Source of the DNA: Ryuthela nishihirai
Taxonomy: Eukaryota > Arthropoda > Arachnida > Araneae > Heptathelidae
Length of the DNA stretch: 64,000 nt
NCBI GenBank assembly: GCA_038380435.1
Contig: JAWZYU010000692.1
Coordinates: 21,001 to 85,000 of the forward strand
Direction: 5' to 3'
Shown here: positions 1-9,816 of the stretch, one piece after another
How positions within the stretch are numbered: the first letter of the stretch is position 1
Layout: every line of letters starts with the position of its first letter
The notes under the pieces: generated by a model
Databases searched by the model: none
What the model saw: only the letters and a program-made list of their open reading frames with translations
What the model was told of the DNA's origin: nothing
Translations under genes and position numbers: made by a program

Positions 1-365
1 TAATAGTTATCACCAGATAAGGGATTCCAAAATTTATTACTATTGAACATGATATTCCTGCTACAGTGGTGGTACTTAGTGTCAGTATTTGATACTAATA
101 TTAGGTGGTGGTAATTAGTGTCAGTATTTGGTTCTACCTTGTGGTGGTGGTACTTAGTCAGTATTTGGTACTTAACACACAGTGGTGATACTTAGTATCA
201 GATTTAGTGCAAATATGCAGTGGTGGTACTTAGTGAACATATTTGATATTAACATGTGGTAGTGGTACTTAGTATCAGTATTTGGTACTAATATTAGGTG
301 GTGGTAATTAGTGTCAGTATTTGGTACTAATATGCGGTGGTGGTACTTACTGTCAATATTTGATC
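1..365. repeat. Degenerate minisatellite, unit about 39-40 bp
   Basis: Roughly nine diverged tandem copies of a unit built on GTGGTGGTACTTAGT followed by GTCAGTATTTGGTACTAATA. Copies differ by substitutions and small indels, so the array is old. It runs off the left edge, so its true length is unknown. Confidence 0.8.
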
Positions 366-920
366 AGGCCCATAACCAAATTTAAAGCAACATGGAAGAC
401 TTTAGTATTAATAGCAAATGTAAAGAAATATTTATCTTGTAAAGTTTGAAATTTTTTATTGTAAAGTTTTGAAAAATCCAAACAAATTCAAAGCTTGTTG
501 GAGAGGACTGCTAGGCTTTCCAGGGGACTGATCCCCCCTCCCCCTCTCGTGGCGGGATTGCATTTGTTATTAGCATGGCGCCAAACTGATAAACAGACAC
601 AGTTGTCTGTTAATTTTAGTTTGGCAGGGAACTAACTGGAAACCTTACTTCCTGACTTAGCCTCGCATTGATTTCGCTGATGTGGCAGAAGAACTCTTCC
701 GGGAAAATACATCTCAAACCTTCAACTGCCACTTCCTCCCTGACAGGAAAGACGATCCTCTGACACTTCCTCCTAAGGATTAAGTATCTAGAAACTTCAA
801 GAGAGAAGCCTCTAAGCGTAAAACTTTAAGCATAAAGATCCTTATCCGATTTTAACTGAAAACGTTTATCAGATACCTAACTCTCTGAGCTGGAAGTGTT
901 CTGACGAGAGATCGTATGTT
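366..920. other. Non-coding stretch with one hairpin repeat
   Basis: No gene is recognised. The only structure is the imperfect hairpin at 580-625, listed separately, which recurs at 7745-7791. Confidence 0.5.
573..680. repeat. Dispersed hairpin repeat R1, copy 1
   Basis: The stretch contains an imperfect inverted repeat at 580-625: GCCAAACTGATAAACAGACA, then TTGTCTGTTAAT and AGTTTGGC. The same sequence, including the downstream CTGGAAACCTTACTT, recurs at 7738-7819 and continues past a SINE insertion at 8235. It is probably an old dispersed mobile repeat; the family is not identified. Confidence 0.6.
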
Positions 921-930
921 GCCAAGGAAC

Positions 931-1657
931 GGGGGCGGGGGTGGCTCAGTCGGTAGCGCGCCAGGCTCGTAATCTATAGTTCCCAGGTTCGAGTCCCAGC
1001 TGTGTCAGCGTTGAGATTTTTCTCCGCAAAATTCCCCGCCCTGCCCATGGTCAGTATGGGACACCGATGGGCTTGGAAAGGCCGCCGTCCGTCGGATGGG
1101 AGGTAAAGCCATGACCCCGTGTGCGGGAGAGACATACCTTGTGCACGTTAAAGAACACGCTGGATGGCCTTGACGGGAGCTACCATCTGTCTCCCAACAG
1201 CTGTCCCAGTGAGTCCCCTCCCCCAACCTTCTCTGAGCCTTCGGGGTCGATGTGACCTGGCCATTTAGCCCATGGTGTGCAAAAAAGTGCCGCTCAGAGG
1301 TAAAACAACCCAACGTTAAAGAACACGATGGATAGCCTAGACGGGAGGCTACCATCTGTCTCCCAACAGCTGTTCCAGTGGGTCCCCTCCCCCAACCTTC
1401 TCTGAGCCTTCGGGGTCCATGTGACCTGGCCATTTAGCCCATGGTGTGCAAAAAAGTGCCGCTCAGAGGTAAAACAACCCAATGTTAAAGAACACGCTGG
1501 ATGGCCTTGACGGGAGGCTACCATCTATCTCCCAACAGCTGTTCCAGTGGGTCCCCTCCCCCAACCTTCTCTGAGCCTTCGGGGTCCATGTGACCTGGCC
1601 ATTTAGCCCATGGTGTGCAAAAAAGTGCCGCTCAGAGGTAAAACAACCCAACCCAAA
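931..1657 (+). mobile_element. Family A SINE, head plus three 3' modules, with TSD
   Basis: This is a reference copy for the family. The tRNA-derived head at 931-1010 carries A box TGGCTCAGTCGG and B box GGTTCGAGTCC, the internal RNA polymerase III promoter. A central body (about 1010-1146) follows, then a 3' module beginning GTTAAAGAACAC and ending GAGGTAAAACAACCCAA. The module is repeated in tandem at about 1147, 1314 and 1483. The insertion is flanked by the 10-bp duplication GCCAAGGAAC (921-930 and 1658-1667). The central body resembles conserved SINE cores of the V/Meta type, but the assignment was not tested. Confidence 0.9.
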
Positions 1658-1700
1658 GCCAAGGAACGACTGCTGGTTCGACTGAAATTGTGTCCAACTA

Positions 1701-1777
1701 CACTGCTCACAGAAATTAGGGGATATTTCTTCGCTTCATATTCATTTTGAAATATCCCCTAATTTTTGTGAGCAGTA
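1701..1777. mobile_element. 77-bp mariner-like foldback (mini-MITE)
   Basis: Two 28-bp arms (1702-1729 and 1749-1776) pair with one mismatch around a 19-nt loop. The arm starts ACTGCTCACAGAAATTAGGG, which resembles Tc1/mariner terminal repeats, and TA dinucleotides lie at both edges. It is too short to encode anything. It is a relic pair of termini or a minimal MITE. Confidence 0.65.
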
Positions 1778-2311
1778 TATAAAGCAAATATTTTCTACTT
1801 GCAGGAAGAGCTTTAACATCTGTCTATTCCACTGTCATTTCATTTGGAAGCAAAATCTCTTTAAAGTTTCTATTTTGGGGACACGTAAGTCTCAAACAGG
1901 GCTATAAATAGAGCCTTCTATATCACACTGGGCATGCGCAGTACATTTACAAAAGAATTTGTGTTTCCAAATATATTATATACGTGTATATAACAGTTTT
2001 AATGATAATTTTTATAAACTAAAATTCCTCTGTCAGCTAATCATTTTTAAAAACTTGATAACTAATTGTAAAATATTCGTAAATATTTCAATAAAGTGGT
2101 AATGAATAAATTGTTTTATTTTAAAAATAAATAGCTTTTAGTTAAATTTTAGACAAATTAAATTAATAAATCTTTATTCACATTTCATAGACCTACTTTT
2201 GTTCAGTGGCAACGCTGGAATAGCGAGATGACTCGTTTGCATCACATATCTAGTCAAGCGTGCTATGCCACTGAGTCACCGAGACGGTGTGATAACAGCC
2301 CCCCAAAAAAC
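1778..2311. other. AT-rich non-coding stretch
   Basis: No ORF, repeat or RNA gene is recognised here. Confidence 0.5.
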
Positions 2312-2322
2312 ATTTCTCTCTT

Positions 2323-3223
2323 TTGGATTGGATTGTTTTACCTCTGAGCGGCACATTTTTGCACACCATGGGCTAAATGGTCAGGCCACAAGGATCCCGA
2401 AGGCTCAGAGAAGGTTGGGGGAGGGGACCCACTGGAACAGCTGTTGGGAGACAGATGGTAGCCTCTCGTCAAGGCCATCCAGCGTGTTCTTTAACGTTGG
2501 GTTGTTTAACCTCTGAGCGGCACTTTTTTGCACACCATGGGCTAAATGGCCAGGTCACATGGACCCCGAAGGCTCAGAGAAGGTTGGGGGAGGGGACCCA
2601 CTGGAACAACTGTTGGGAGACAGATGGTAGCCTCCCGTCAAGGCCATCCAGCGTGTTCTTTAACGTTGGGTTGTTTTACCTCTGAGCGGCACTTTTTTGC
2701 ACACCATGGGCTAAATGGCCAGGTCACAAGGATCCCGAAGGCTCAGAGAAGGTTGGGGGAGGGGACCCACTGGAACAGCTGTTGGGAGACAGATGGTAGC
2801 CTTCCGTCAAGGCCATCTAGCGTGTTCTTTAACGTGTACAGGGTATGGCTCTCCCGCACACGGGGCCACGGCTTAACGTCCCATCCGACGGACGGCGGCC
2901 TTTCCAAGCCCATCGGTGTCCCCTACTGACCGTGGGCACGGCGGGGAATTTTGCGGAGATAAATCTCAACGCTGACCCAGCTGGGACTCGAACCTGGGAA
3001 CTACAGATTACGAGCCTGGCGTGCTACCGACTAAGCCACCCCCGCCCCCAAAGGCTCAGAGAAGGTTGGGGGAGGGGCCCACTGGAACAGCTGCTGGGAA
3101 ACAGATGGTAGCCTCCCGTCAAGGCCATCTAGCGTGTTCTTTAACGTGTACAGGGTATGCCTCTCTCGCACACGGGGCCACGGCTTAACGTCCCATCCGA
3201 TGGACGGCGGCCTTTCCAAGCCC
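2323..3223 (-). mobile_element. Family A SINE dimer inserted as one unit
   Basis: On the minus strand a 5'-truncated copy (3223-3048: body plus an incomplete 3' module) runs directly into a full copy (3047-2323: head, body, three 3' modules). The pair shares a single 11-bp TSD, ATTTCTCTCTT, at 2312-2322 and 3224-3234. No duplication is seen at the internal junction. This fits retrotransposition of one read-through dimeric transcript. Confidence 0.85.
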
Positions 3224-3306
3224 ATTTCTCTCTTACCACCACCAATGGAATATCACAAATTTAGGCTCTAATTACCCTACCTGCCCTCTAGATATAAACA
3301 AATATG

Positions 3307-3600
3307 GCTGGGGCTAACCCAAATGGTTGCGCGCTAGGTTTGTAATCTGACGTTACCAGGTTCGAATTCCATCTGCATTTAGATTTAACTTTTCTCACCC
3401 CCCCCCCCCTCGATGATAAAGGGAAAATCGATGACCTTCGAAAGTCCACCTACCGTCGGATGGGGTGGTTGATTGCACCGTGGCCCCATGTGCAAGAAAT
3501 CGACCCTGGATGACCTTGACGGGAGATTTTTTATCTGTTCCCCTAGCAACTGTCCAGTGAGTCTTTTTCGCCTGCGTGTCTCCGACGTCCTCAGGCTCAA
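3307..3600 (+). mobile_element. Old degenerate family A SINE
   Basis: A decayed head (GGTTCGAATTCC in place of the B box), the CCGTCGGATGGG core and the GACCTTGACGGGAG segment are recognisable in order. Divergence is much greater than in neighbouring copies. It is followed by about 260 bp with no recognised feature. Confidence 0.7.
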
Positions 3601-3875
3601 TATCGTTAAAGAAAACTGTTTCTTGCTTGTTCGAAAGAGCCTCGAACATCGTTCAGAGGAAAATGAAAACAACGAAATTTCTAATTAATTCGACCCTCGA
3701 GATTCTAAAATTCTTCATTCATTGTGTGTCTGTCCTGCTCGGTACAGAGAAAATACTTTTTAGGTTCTCGGAAACGCATTAGCTCCGTAGTTTGATAAGA
3801 AAGACACGTCTCACCTTCTTCGTTAATTCTTGAACGTAAAGAGATGTTGCAACGAGAAAGGTCTCTCTTGTTTTG

Positions 3876-4429
3876 AGGGGCGGGGGTGGCTCAGTTGGTA
3901 GCGCGCCAGGCTCGTAATCTGTAGTTCCCAGGTTCGAGTCCCACCTGGGTAAGCGTTGAGATTTATCTCCGCAAAATTCCCCGCCTTGCCCACGGTCAGT
4001 AGGGGACACCGATGGGCTTGGAAAGGCCGCCGTCCGTCGGATGGGACGTTAAGCCGTTGCCCCGTATGCGGGAGAGCCATACCCTGTGCACGTTAAAGAA
4101 CCCGCTGGATGGCCTTGACGGGAGACTACCATCTGTCTCCCAACAGCTGTTCCAATGGGTTCCCTCCCCCAACCTTCTCTGAGCCTTCGGGGTCCATGTG
4201 ACCTGGCAATTTAGCCCATGGTGTGCAAAAAACTGCCGCCCAGAGGTAAAACAACCCAACGTTAAAGAACACGCTGGATGGCCTTGACGGGAGGCTGCCA
4301 ACTGTCTCCCAACAGCTGTTCCAGTGGGTCCCCTCCCCCAACCTTCTCTGAGCCTTCGGGGTCCATGTGACCTGGTCATTTAGCCCATGGTGTGCAAAAA
4401 AGTGCCGCTCAGAGGTAAAACAACCCAAC
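3876..4429 (+). mobile_element. Family A SINE with two 3' modules, with TSD
   Basis: Head, body and two tandem 3' modules (starting about 4091 and 4260). It is flanked by the 12-bp duplication TCTCTTGTTTTG at 3864-3875 and 4430-4441. Confidence 0.9.
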
Positions 4430-4449
4430 TCTCTTGTTTTGCTCGATGA

Positions 4450-4492
4450 ATCTGTTACAGAAGGCTTCATCTAACAGCCTTCTGTAACAGAT
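4450..4492. repeat. Perfect 17-bp stem hairpin
   Basis: Arms 4450-4466 and 4476-4492 are exact reverse complements (ATCTGTTACAGAAGGCT) separated by 9 nt. No T-run or gene context suggests a terminator. It may be a foldback relic. Confidence 0.8.
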
Positions 4493-4572
4493 CCATCTGT
4501 TAGTGGTCTGAGCTGTTTAGCTTTATAAGCGTTTCCGCACTTCCTTGTAGTATTAAAGAAAACAACTATTGC

Positions 4573-5205
4573 CAACAACGGAGGTGGCCTCACGCCAAAC
4601 TGGAACTTCTGCAGTAACGGTGGTGGCCTCGCAGAAAACTGGAGCGTGTGGAGAAATGGAGGTGGCCTCACGGCAAACTGGAGCTGTGGAGAAATGGAGG
4701 TGGCCGCACGGCAAACTGGAGCTTGGGGAGCAACGGAGGTGGCCTCACGGCAAACTGGAGCTTGGGGAGCAACGGAGGTGGCCGCACGGCAAACTGGAGC
4801 TTGGAAAGCAACGGAGGTGGCCGCACGGCAGACTGGAGCTTGGGGAGCAACGGAGGTGGCCTCACGGCAGACTGGAGCTTGGGGAGCAACGGAGGTGGCC
4901 TCACGGCAGACTGGAGCTTGGGGAGCAACGGAGGTGGCCTCACGGCAAACTGGAGCTTGGGGAGCAACGGAGGTGGCCGCACGGCAAACTGGAGCTTGGA
5001 AAGCAACGGAGGTGGCCTCACGGCAGACTGGAGCTTGGGGAGCAACGGAGGTGGCCTCACGGCAGACTGGAGCTTGGGGAGCAACGGAGGTGGCTTCACG
5101 GCAGACTGGAGCTTGGGGAGCAACGGAGGTGGCCTCACCGCAAACTGGAGCTTGGGGAGCAACGGAGGTGGCCTCACGGCAGACTGGAGTTTGGGGAGCA
5201 ACGGA
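4573..5205. repeat. 39-bp minisatellite, about 16 units
   Basis: Tandem units carry GGAGGTGGCC, CACGGCAAACTGGAGC and TTGGGGAGCAAC. The first copies (4573-4700) are more diverged. The array abuts the truncated family A SINE at 5206, at its GGAAAGGCC segment. The AAACTGGAGC...GCAAC part also resembles the 118-bp repeat at 13124-13477, so the origin could lie in either family. Because 39 is a multiple of 3, several frames stay open; these are not genes. Confidence 0.85.
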
Positions 5206-5456
5206 AAGGCCTCCGTCGTCGGATGGGATGTTAAGCCATGGCCCCGTGTGCGGAAGCCCTGTGAACCTGTGTCATACCTTGTGTACATTAAAGAACACGC
5301 TGGATGGCCTTGACGGGAGGCTACCATCTGTCTCCCAACAGTTGTTCTAGTGGGTCCCCTCCCCCAACTTTATCTGACCCTTCGAAGTCCTTGTGACCTG
5401 GCCATTTAGCCCATGGTGTGCAAAAAAAGTGCCGCTCAGAGGTAAAACAACCCAAC
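5206..5456 (+). mobile_element. 5'-truncated family A SINE next to minisatellite
   Basis: The body starts at the GGAAAGGCC/TCGGATGGG segment and runs through one 3' module to the AACCCAACCC end. The head is missing; its place is taken by the 39-bp array. No TSD was found. Confidence 0.8.
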
Positions 5457-5974
5457 CCAGAAAGTTCGATAGAGTGGATTTAGCTTCAATTTGCCGGCAG
5501 GCGGCGCTGCAGGAGCCTCGACCTATATAGTTGCCAACTCATTTTAATTAATCATTCCGAGAGGAGAGCTTTTCCCCAGCTGAGGATTAAAGAAGGCGAA
5601 AAACGGGTCATCGATGGCGGGATTTTCTTGAGACACATCGAATATAATAAATAGCGTGTCGCTTTGCATAAGACTACGCTTAACCTGTCTCGGAGATTAT
5701 GATAGCACTGGGAAAGGTCTGTCTTTAAAAGGGAACACACAAATCGTCTGATTTGCTTCTTAATGCCAAACGAACAGTGGGGAATGGTTTCATTAGTTTT
5801 CCCCACTTTGTTGCCAGTCTTAAATCGTAAATAGATGTTTGTGAACTCAAATCAAAAAGTTCCTAAACTTCTGACGATTTTGGAATGCTTGTGTTTGAAA
5901 GGAAATAAAAAAAAATTCGTCAATGTAAACCCCTTGAACACCACACTCTACAATTTAATTATCAAAATTGTAGC
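5457..5974. other. Unique-looking non-coding stretch
   Basis: An 84-codon open frame on the minus strand (5552-5806) has no recognisable domain. No RNA gene or repeat was seen. Confidence 0.5.
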
Positions 5975-5985
5975 ATAGACTCTTT

Positions 5986-7565
5986 GGGTTGAGTTGTTTT
6001 ACCTCTGATCGGCACTTTTTTGCACACCATGGGCTAAATGGCCAGGTCACATGGACCCCGAAGGCTCAGAGAAGGTTGGGGAAGGGGACCACTGGAACAG
6101 CTGTTGGGAGACAGATGGTAGCCTCCCGTCAAAGCCATCCAGTGTGTTCTTTAACGTTGAGTTGTTTTACCTCTGAGAGGCACTTTTTTTGCACACCATG
6201 GGCTAAATGGCCAGGTCACATGGACCCCGAAGGCTCAGAGAAGGTTGGGGAAGGAGACCCACTGCAACAGCTGTTGGGAGACAGATGGTAGCCTCCCGTC
6301 AAGGCCATCCAGCGTGTTCTTTAACGTTGGGTTGTTTTACATCTGAGAGGCACTTTTTTTGAACACCGTGGGCTAAATGGCCACGTCACAAGGACCCCGA
6401 AGGCTCAGAGAAGGTTGGGGAAGGGGACCCACTGCAACAGCTGTTGGGAGACAGATGGTAGCCTCCCGTCAAGGCCATCCAGCGTTTTCTTTAACGTTGG
6501 GTTGTTTTATTTCTGAGAGGCACTTTTTTTGAACACCGTGGGCTAAATGGCCACGTCACAAGGACCCCGAAGGCTCAGAGAAGGTTGGGGAAGGGGACCA
6601 CTGGAACAGCTGTTGGGAGACAGATGGTAGCCTCCCGTCAAAGCCATCCAGTGTGTTCTTTAACGTTGAGTTGTTTTACCTCTGAGAGGCACTTTTTTTG
6701 CACACCATGGGCTAAATGGCCAGGTCACATGGACCCCGAAGGCTCAGAGAAGGTTGGGGAAGGAGACCCACTGCAACAGCTGTTGGGAGACAGATGGTAG
6801 CCTCCCGTCAAGGCCATCCAGCGTGTTCTTTAACGTTGGGTTGTTTTACATCTGAGAGGCACTTTTTTTGAACACCGTGGGCTAAATGGCCACGTCACAA
6901 GGACCCCGAAGGCTCAGAGAAGGTTGGGGAAGGGGACCCACTGCAACAGCTGTTGGGAGACAGATGGTAGCCTCCCGTCAAGGCCATCCAGCGTGTTCTT
7001 TAACGTTGGGTTGTTTTACCTCTGATCGGCACTTTTTTGCACACCATGAGCTAAATGGCCAGGTCACAAGGACCCCGAAGGCTCAGAGAAGGTTGGGGAA
7101 GGGGACCCACTGCAACAGCTGTTGGGAGACAGATGGTAGCCTTCCGTCAAGGCCATCCAGTGTGTTCTTTAACGTTGTGTTGTTTTACATCTGAGAGGCA
7201 CTTTTTTTGCACACCATGGGCTAAATGGCCACGTCACAAGGACCCCGAAGGCTCAGAGAAGGTTGGGGAAGGGGACCCACTGCAACAGCTGTTGGGAGAC
7301 ATGGTAGCCTCCCGTCAAGGCCATCCAGTGTGTTCTTTAACGTACACAGGTATGGCTCTCCCGCACACGGGGCCACGGCTTAAAGGGGAGAGCCATATCC
7401 TGTGGACGGCGGCCTTTTCAAGCCTATCGGTGTCCCCTACTGACCGTGGTCAGGGCGGGGAAATTTTGCGGAGATAAATCTCAACGCTGACCCAGCTGGG
7501 ACTCGAACCTGGGAACTACAGATTACGAGCCTGGCGCGCTAGCGACTGAGCCATCCCTGCCCCAT
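5986..7565 (-). mobile_element. Family A SINE with eight tandem 3' modules, with TSD
   Basis: On the minus strand a head (7565 to about 7490) and body lead into eight tandem 3' modules of about 169 bp, with boundaries near 7174, 7005, 6834, 6664, 6495, 6325, 6155 and 5988. The whole 1580-bp unit has one 11-bp TSD, ATAGACTCTTT, at 5975-5985 and 7566-7576. The body has a rearranged stretch near 7380-7405. Modules at about 6155 and 6325 are near copies of those at 6664 and 6834, a three-module (about 509 bp) duplication. Confidence 0.9.
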
Positions 7566-7737
7566 ATAGACTCTTTGAAACAGTTGCTTAAAGGTTCGTC
7601 ATTTTTTTTTAACTTAAACGCCTCTTAATGGTGAAATTTTAATTTAATGAAACGTTTAGGAAATGCGAATGAAATTCTTTATAAAACTAAAAAGCCTTTT
7701 TTTCTTTCATTTTGCGTTTTCAAAAACAGGCTCGATG

Positions 7738-7819
7738 TCTTGGCGCCAAACTAATAAACAGACATAATTGTCTGTTAATTTTTCGTTTGGCAGGGAACAA
7801 ACTGGAAACCTTACTTTCT
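7738..7819. repeat. Dispersed hairpin repeat R1, copy 2
   Basis: Matches 573-680, including the hairpin (7745-7791) and CTGGAAACCTTACTT. It is interrupted by the SINE at 7820 and resumes at about 8235 (CACTTACTCTCGCA compared with GACTTAGCCTCGCA in copy 1). Confidence 0.6.
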
Positions 7820-8222
7820 GGGTTGGGTTGTTTTACCTCTGAGCGGCACTTTTTTGCACACCATGGGCTAAATGGCCAAGTCACAAGGACCCCGAAGGCT
7901 CAGAGAATGTTGGGGGAGGGGACCCACTGGAACAGCTGTTGGGAGACAGATGGTAGCCTCCCGTCAAGGCCATCCAGCGTGTTCTTTAACGTGCACAGGG
8001 TATGGCTCTCCCGCACAAGGGGCCATGTTGTCCCGTGTGCGGTTGGAAAGTCCCATCCGACGGACGGCGGCCTTTCCAAGCCCATCGGTGTCCCCTACTG
8101 ACCGTGGGCAGGGCGGGGAATTTTGCGGAGATAAATCTCAACGCTGACCCAGCTGGGACTCGAACCTGGGAACTACAGATTACGAGCCTGGCGCGCTACC
8201 GACTGAGCCACCCCCGCCCCGT
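7820..8222 (-). mobile_element. Family A SINE, single module, with TSD
   Basis: Complete monomer with head, body and one 3' module. TSD is ACCTTACTTTCT at 7808-7819 and 8223-8234. An insertion near 8025-8045 partly duplicates the CCCGTGTGCGG segment. Confidence 0.9.
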
Positions 8223-8398
8223 ACCTTACTTTCTCACTTACTCTCGCAGCAACAAAACAATAAGTCGTTGTATTTTTTAAACGAGCTAAAAAAGAGTAAA
8301 AAAATCGTCTGTAGATGAAAGAAGAAATTCCATGAAACATTGACTTTAGCAGGTGAAGTCATAAGCCACATTAAATAACTCCCCCCCCCCACAAAGAG

Positions 8399-9441
8399 TT
8401 GATCCCACCCTGCGCTGAGAAAGAGGTACACCAATGCAAATGGCCACCGTCAGTCGGATGGGACATTAAGCCGGGGCCCCGTGTACAAGAGAGCTATATC
8501 ATGCTCACGTTAAAGAACACGTTGACGGGAGACTGCCATACATCTCCTAACAACTGTCTGACTTCTCTGAGCACTTTAGATCGTTGTGGTCTGGCCATTC
8601 AGCGTCATTGTCATCTGGCCATTTAGCATCATTGTCATTTGGCCATTTAGCATCATTGTCATTTGGCCATTTAGCATCATTGTCATATGGTCATTCAGCA
8701 TCATTGTCATTTGGCCATTTAGCATCATTGTCATTTGGCCATTTAGTGTCATTTTCATCTGGCCATTTAATATCATTTCATTTGGCCATTAAGTGCAATT
8801 GTCATGTGCCCATTTAGTGTCATTTTCAACTGGCCATTTAATGTCATTTCATTTGGCCATTTAGTGCAATTGTCATCTGGCCATTTAGTGTCATTTTCAT
8901 CTGGCCATTTAACGTCGTTGTCATCTGGTCATTTAGTGTAATTATCATCTGGCTATTTAGTGTCATTTTCATCTGGCCATTTAGCGTCGTTGTCATTTGT
9001 CCATTTAGCGTCGTTGTCATCTGGCCATTTAGCGTCGTTGTCATCTGGGTCATTTAGTGCAATTATCATCTGGCCATTTAGTGTCATTTTCATTGGCCAT
9101 TTAGTGCAATTGTCATCTGGCCGTTTAGTGTCGTTTTTATCTGGCCATTTAGTGTCGTTGTCATCTGGTCATTTAGTATCATTTTCATCTGGTCATTTAG
9201 TGTCATTTTCATCTGGCCCTTTAGCGTCGTTGTCATCTGGTCATTAAGTGTAATTATCATCTGGCCATTAAGTGTCATTTCCATCTGGCCTCATGTGGCC
9301 ATTTAGTATCATTGACATCTGTCCATTTAGTGTCGTTGCCATTTGGCCATTTAGCCTCGTTGTCATCTGGCCATTTAGCGTCATTGCAATCTAGCTATTG
9401 TGTTCAAAACAAAACTGCAGCTGAGAGCAAAAACAACCGAA
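8399..9441 (+). mobile_element. Family A SINE with internal 24-bp minisatellite
   Basis: Degenerate SINE body from 8399 to 8582 (CGGATGGGACATTAAGCC, then the GTTAAAGAACAC module). At the CTGGCCATTTAGC segment the sequence breaks into the minisatellite at 8583-9392. The expected SINE 3' end (GTGTTCAAAACAAAACTGC ... AACAACCGAA) resumes at 9392-9441. The array therefore lies inside the SINE. Confidence 0.75.
8583..9392. repeat. 24-bp minisatellite derived from SINE segment
   Basis: About 34 units of TCATCTGGCCATTTAGYRTC type, with a regular 24-bp period at 8583-8760 and more variable later. The core TGGCCATTTAG is identical to a stretch of the family A 3' module. Confidence 0.85.
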
Positions 9442-9516
9442 TGGCAAGCAGCTCCTTGCCACAACGATCTGACAAGAGCGTCTTCTATAATACGCCATAG
9501 AGAAAATGTATGAGTT

Positions 9517-9816
9517 CGCTTGCTTTTCCTATGAGCGGCAGTTTCTTTTTTTACACACAATGGGCTAAATGGCCAGGTCATAAGGGACCCCAAGGGTGTT
9601 AGGAGAGATGGCAGCATCTCATCAAGGCCATACAGCGTGTTCTTTAACTTGCACACGGAGCCACGGCTTTACATCCCAACGGACGGATGGCGGCCTTTCC
9701 AAGTCCATCAGTGTCCCCTTTCTGACCGAGAGTCGGATGGGGATTAGCAACATAAATCTCAATCTCTCCACAGTCGGGACTCGAACCTGAGAAATGCAGA
9801 TTACGGGCCTGACACG
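9517..9816 (-). mobile_element. Old family A SINE
   Basis: Diverged minus-strand copy. The 3' module (ATGAGCGGCAGTTTC, ATGGGCTAAATGGCCAGG), core and a decayed head with a recognisable B box can be followed. Part of the module is deleted. Confidence 0.75.

Noticed and set aside
931..1010. Possible tRNA genes at the many A-box/B-box pairs
   Set aside because: Each is followed by the same SINE body and many have TSDs; acceptor stems do not close properly. They are SINE heads.
1641..1655. AACCC repeats as telomere sequence
   Set aside because: Only two units, always at the 3' end of family A; they are the SINE tail.
4569..5350. Several overlapping frames of 219-234 codons
   Set aside because: They arise from the stop-free 39-bp minisatellite and run into SINE sequence.
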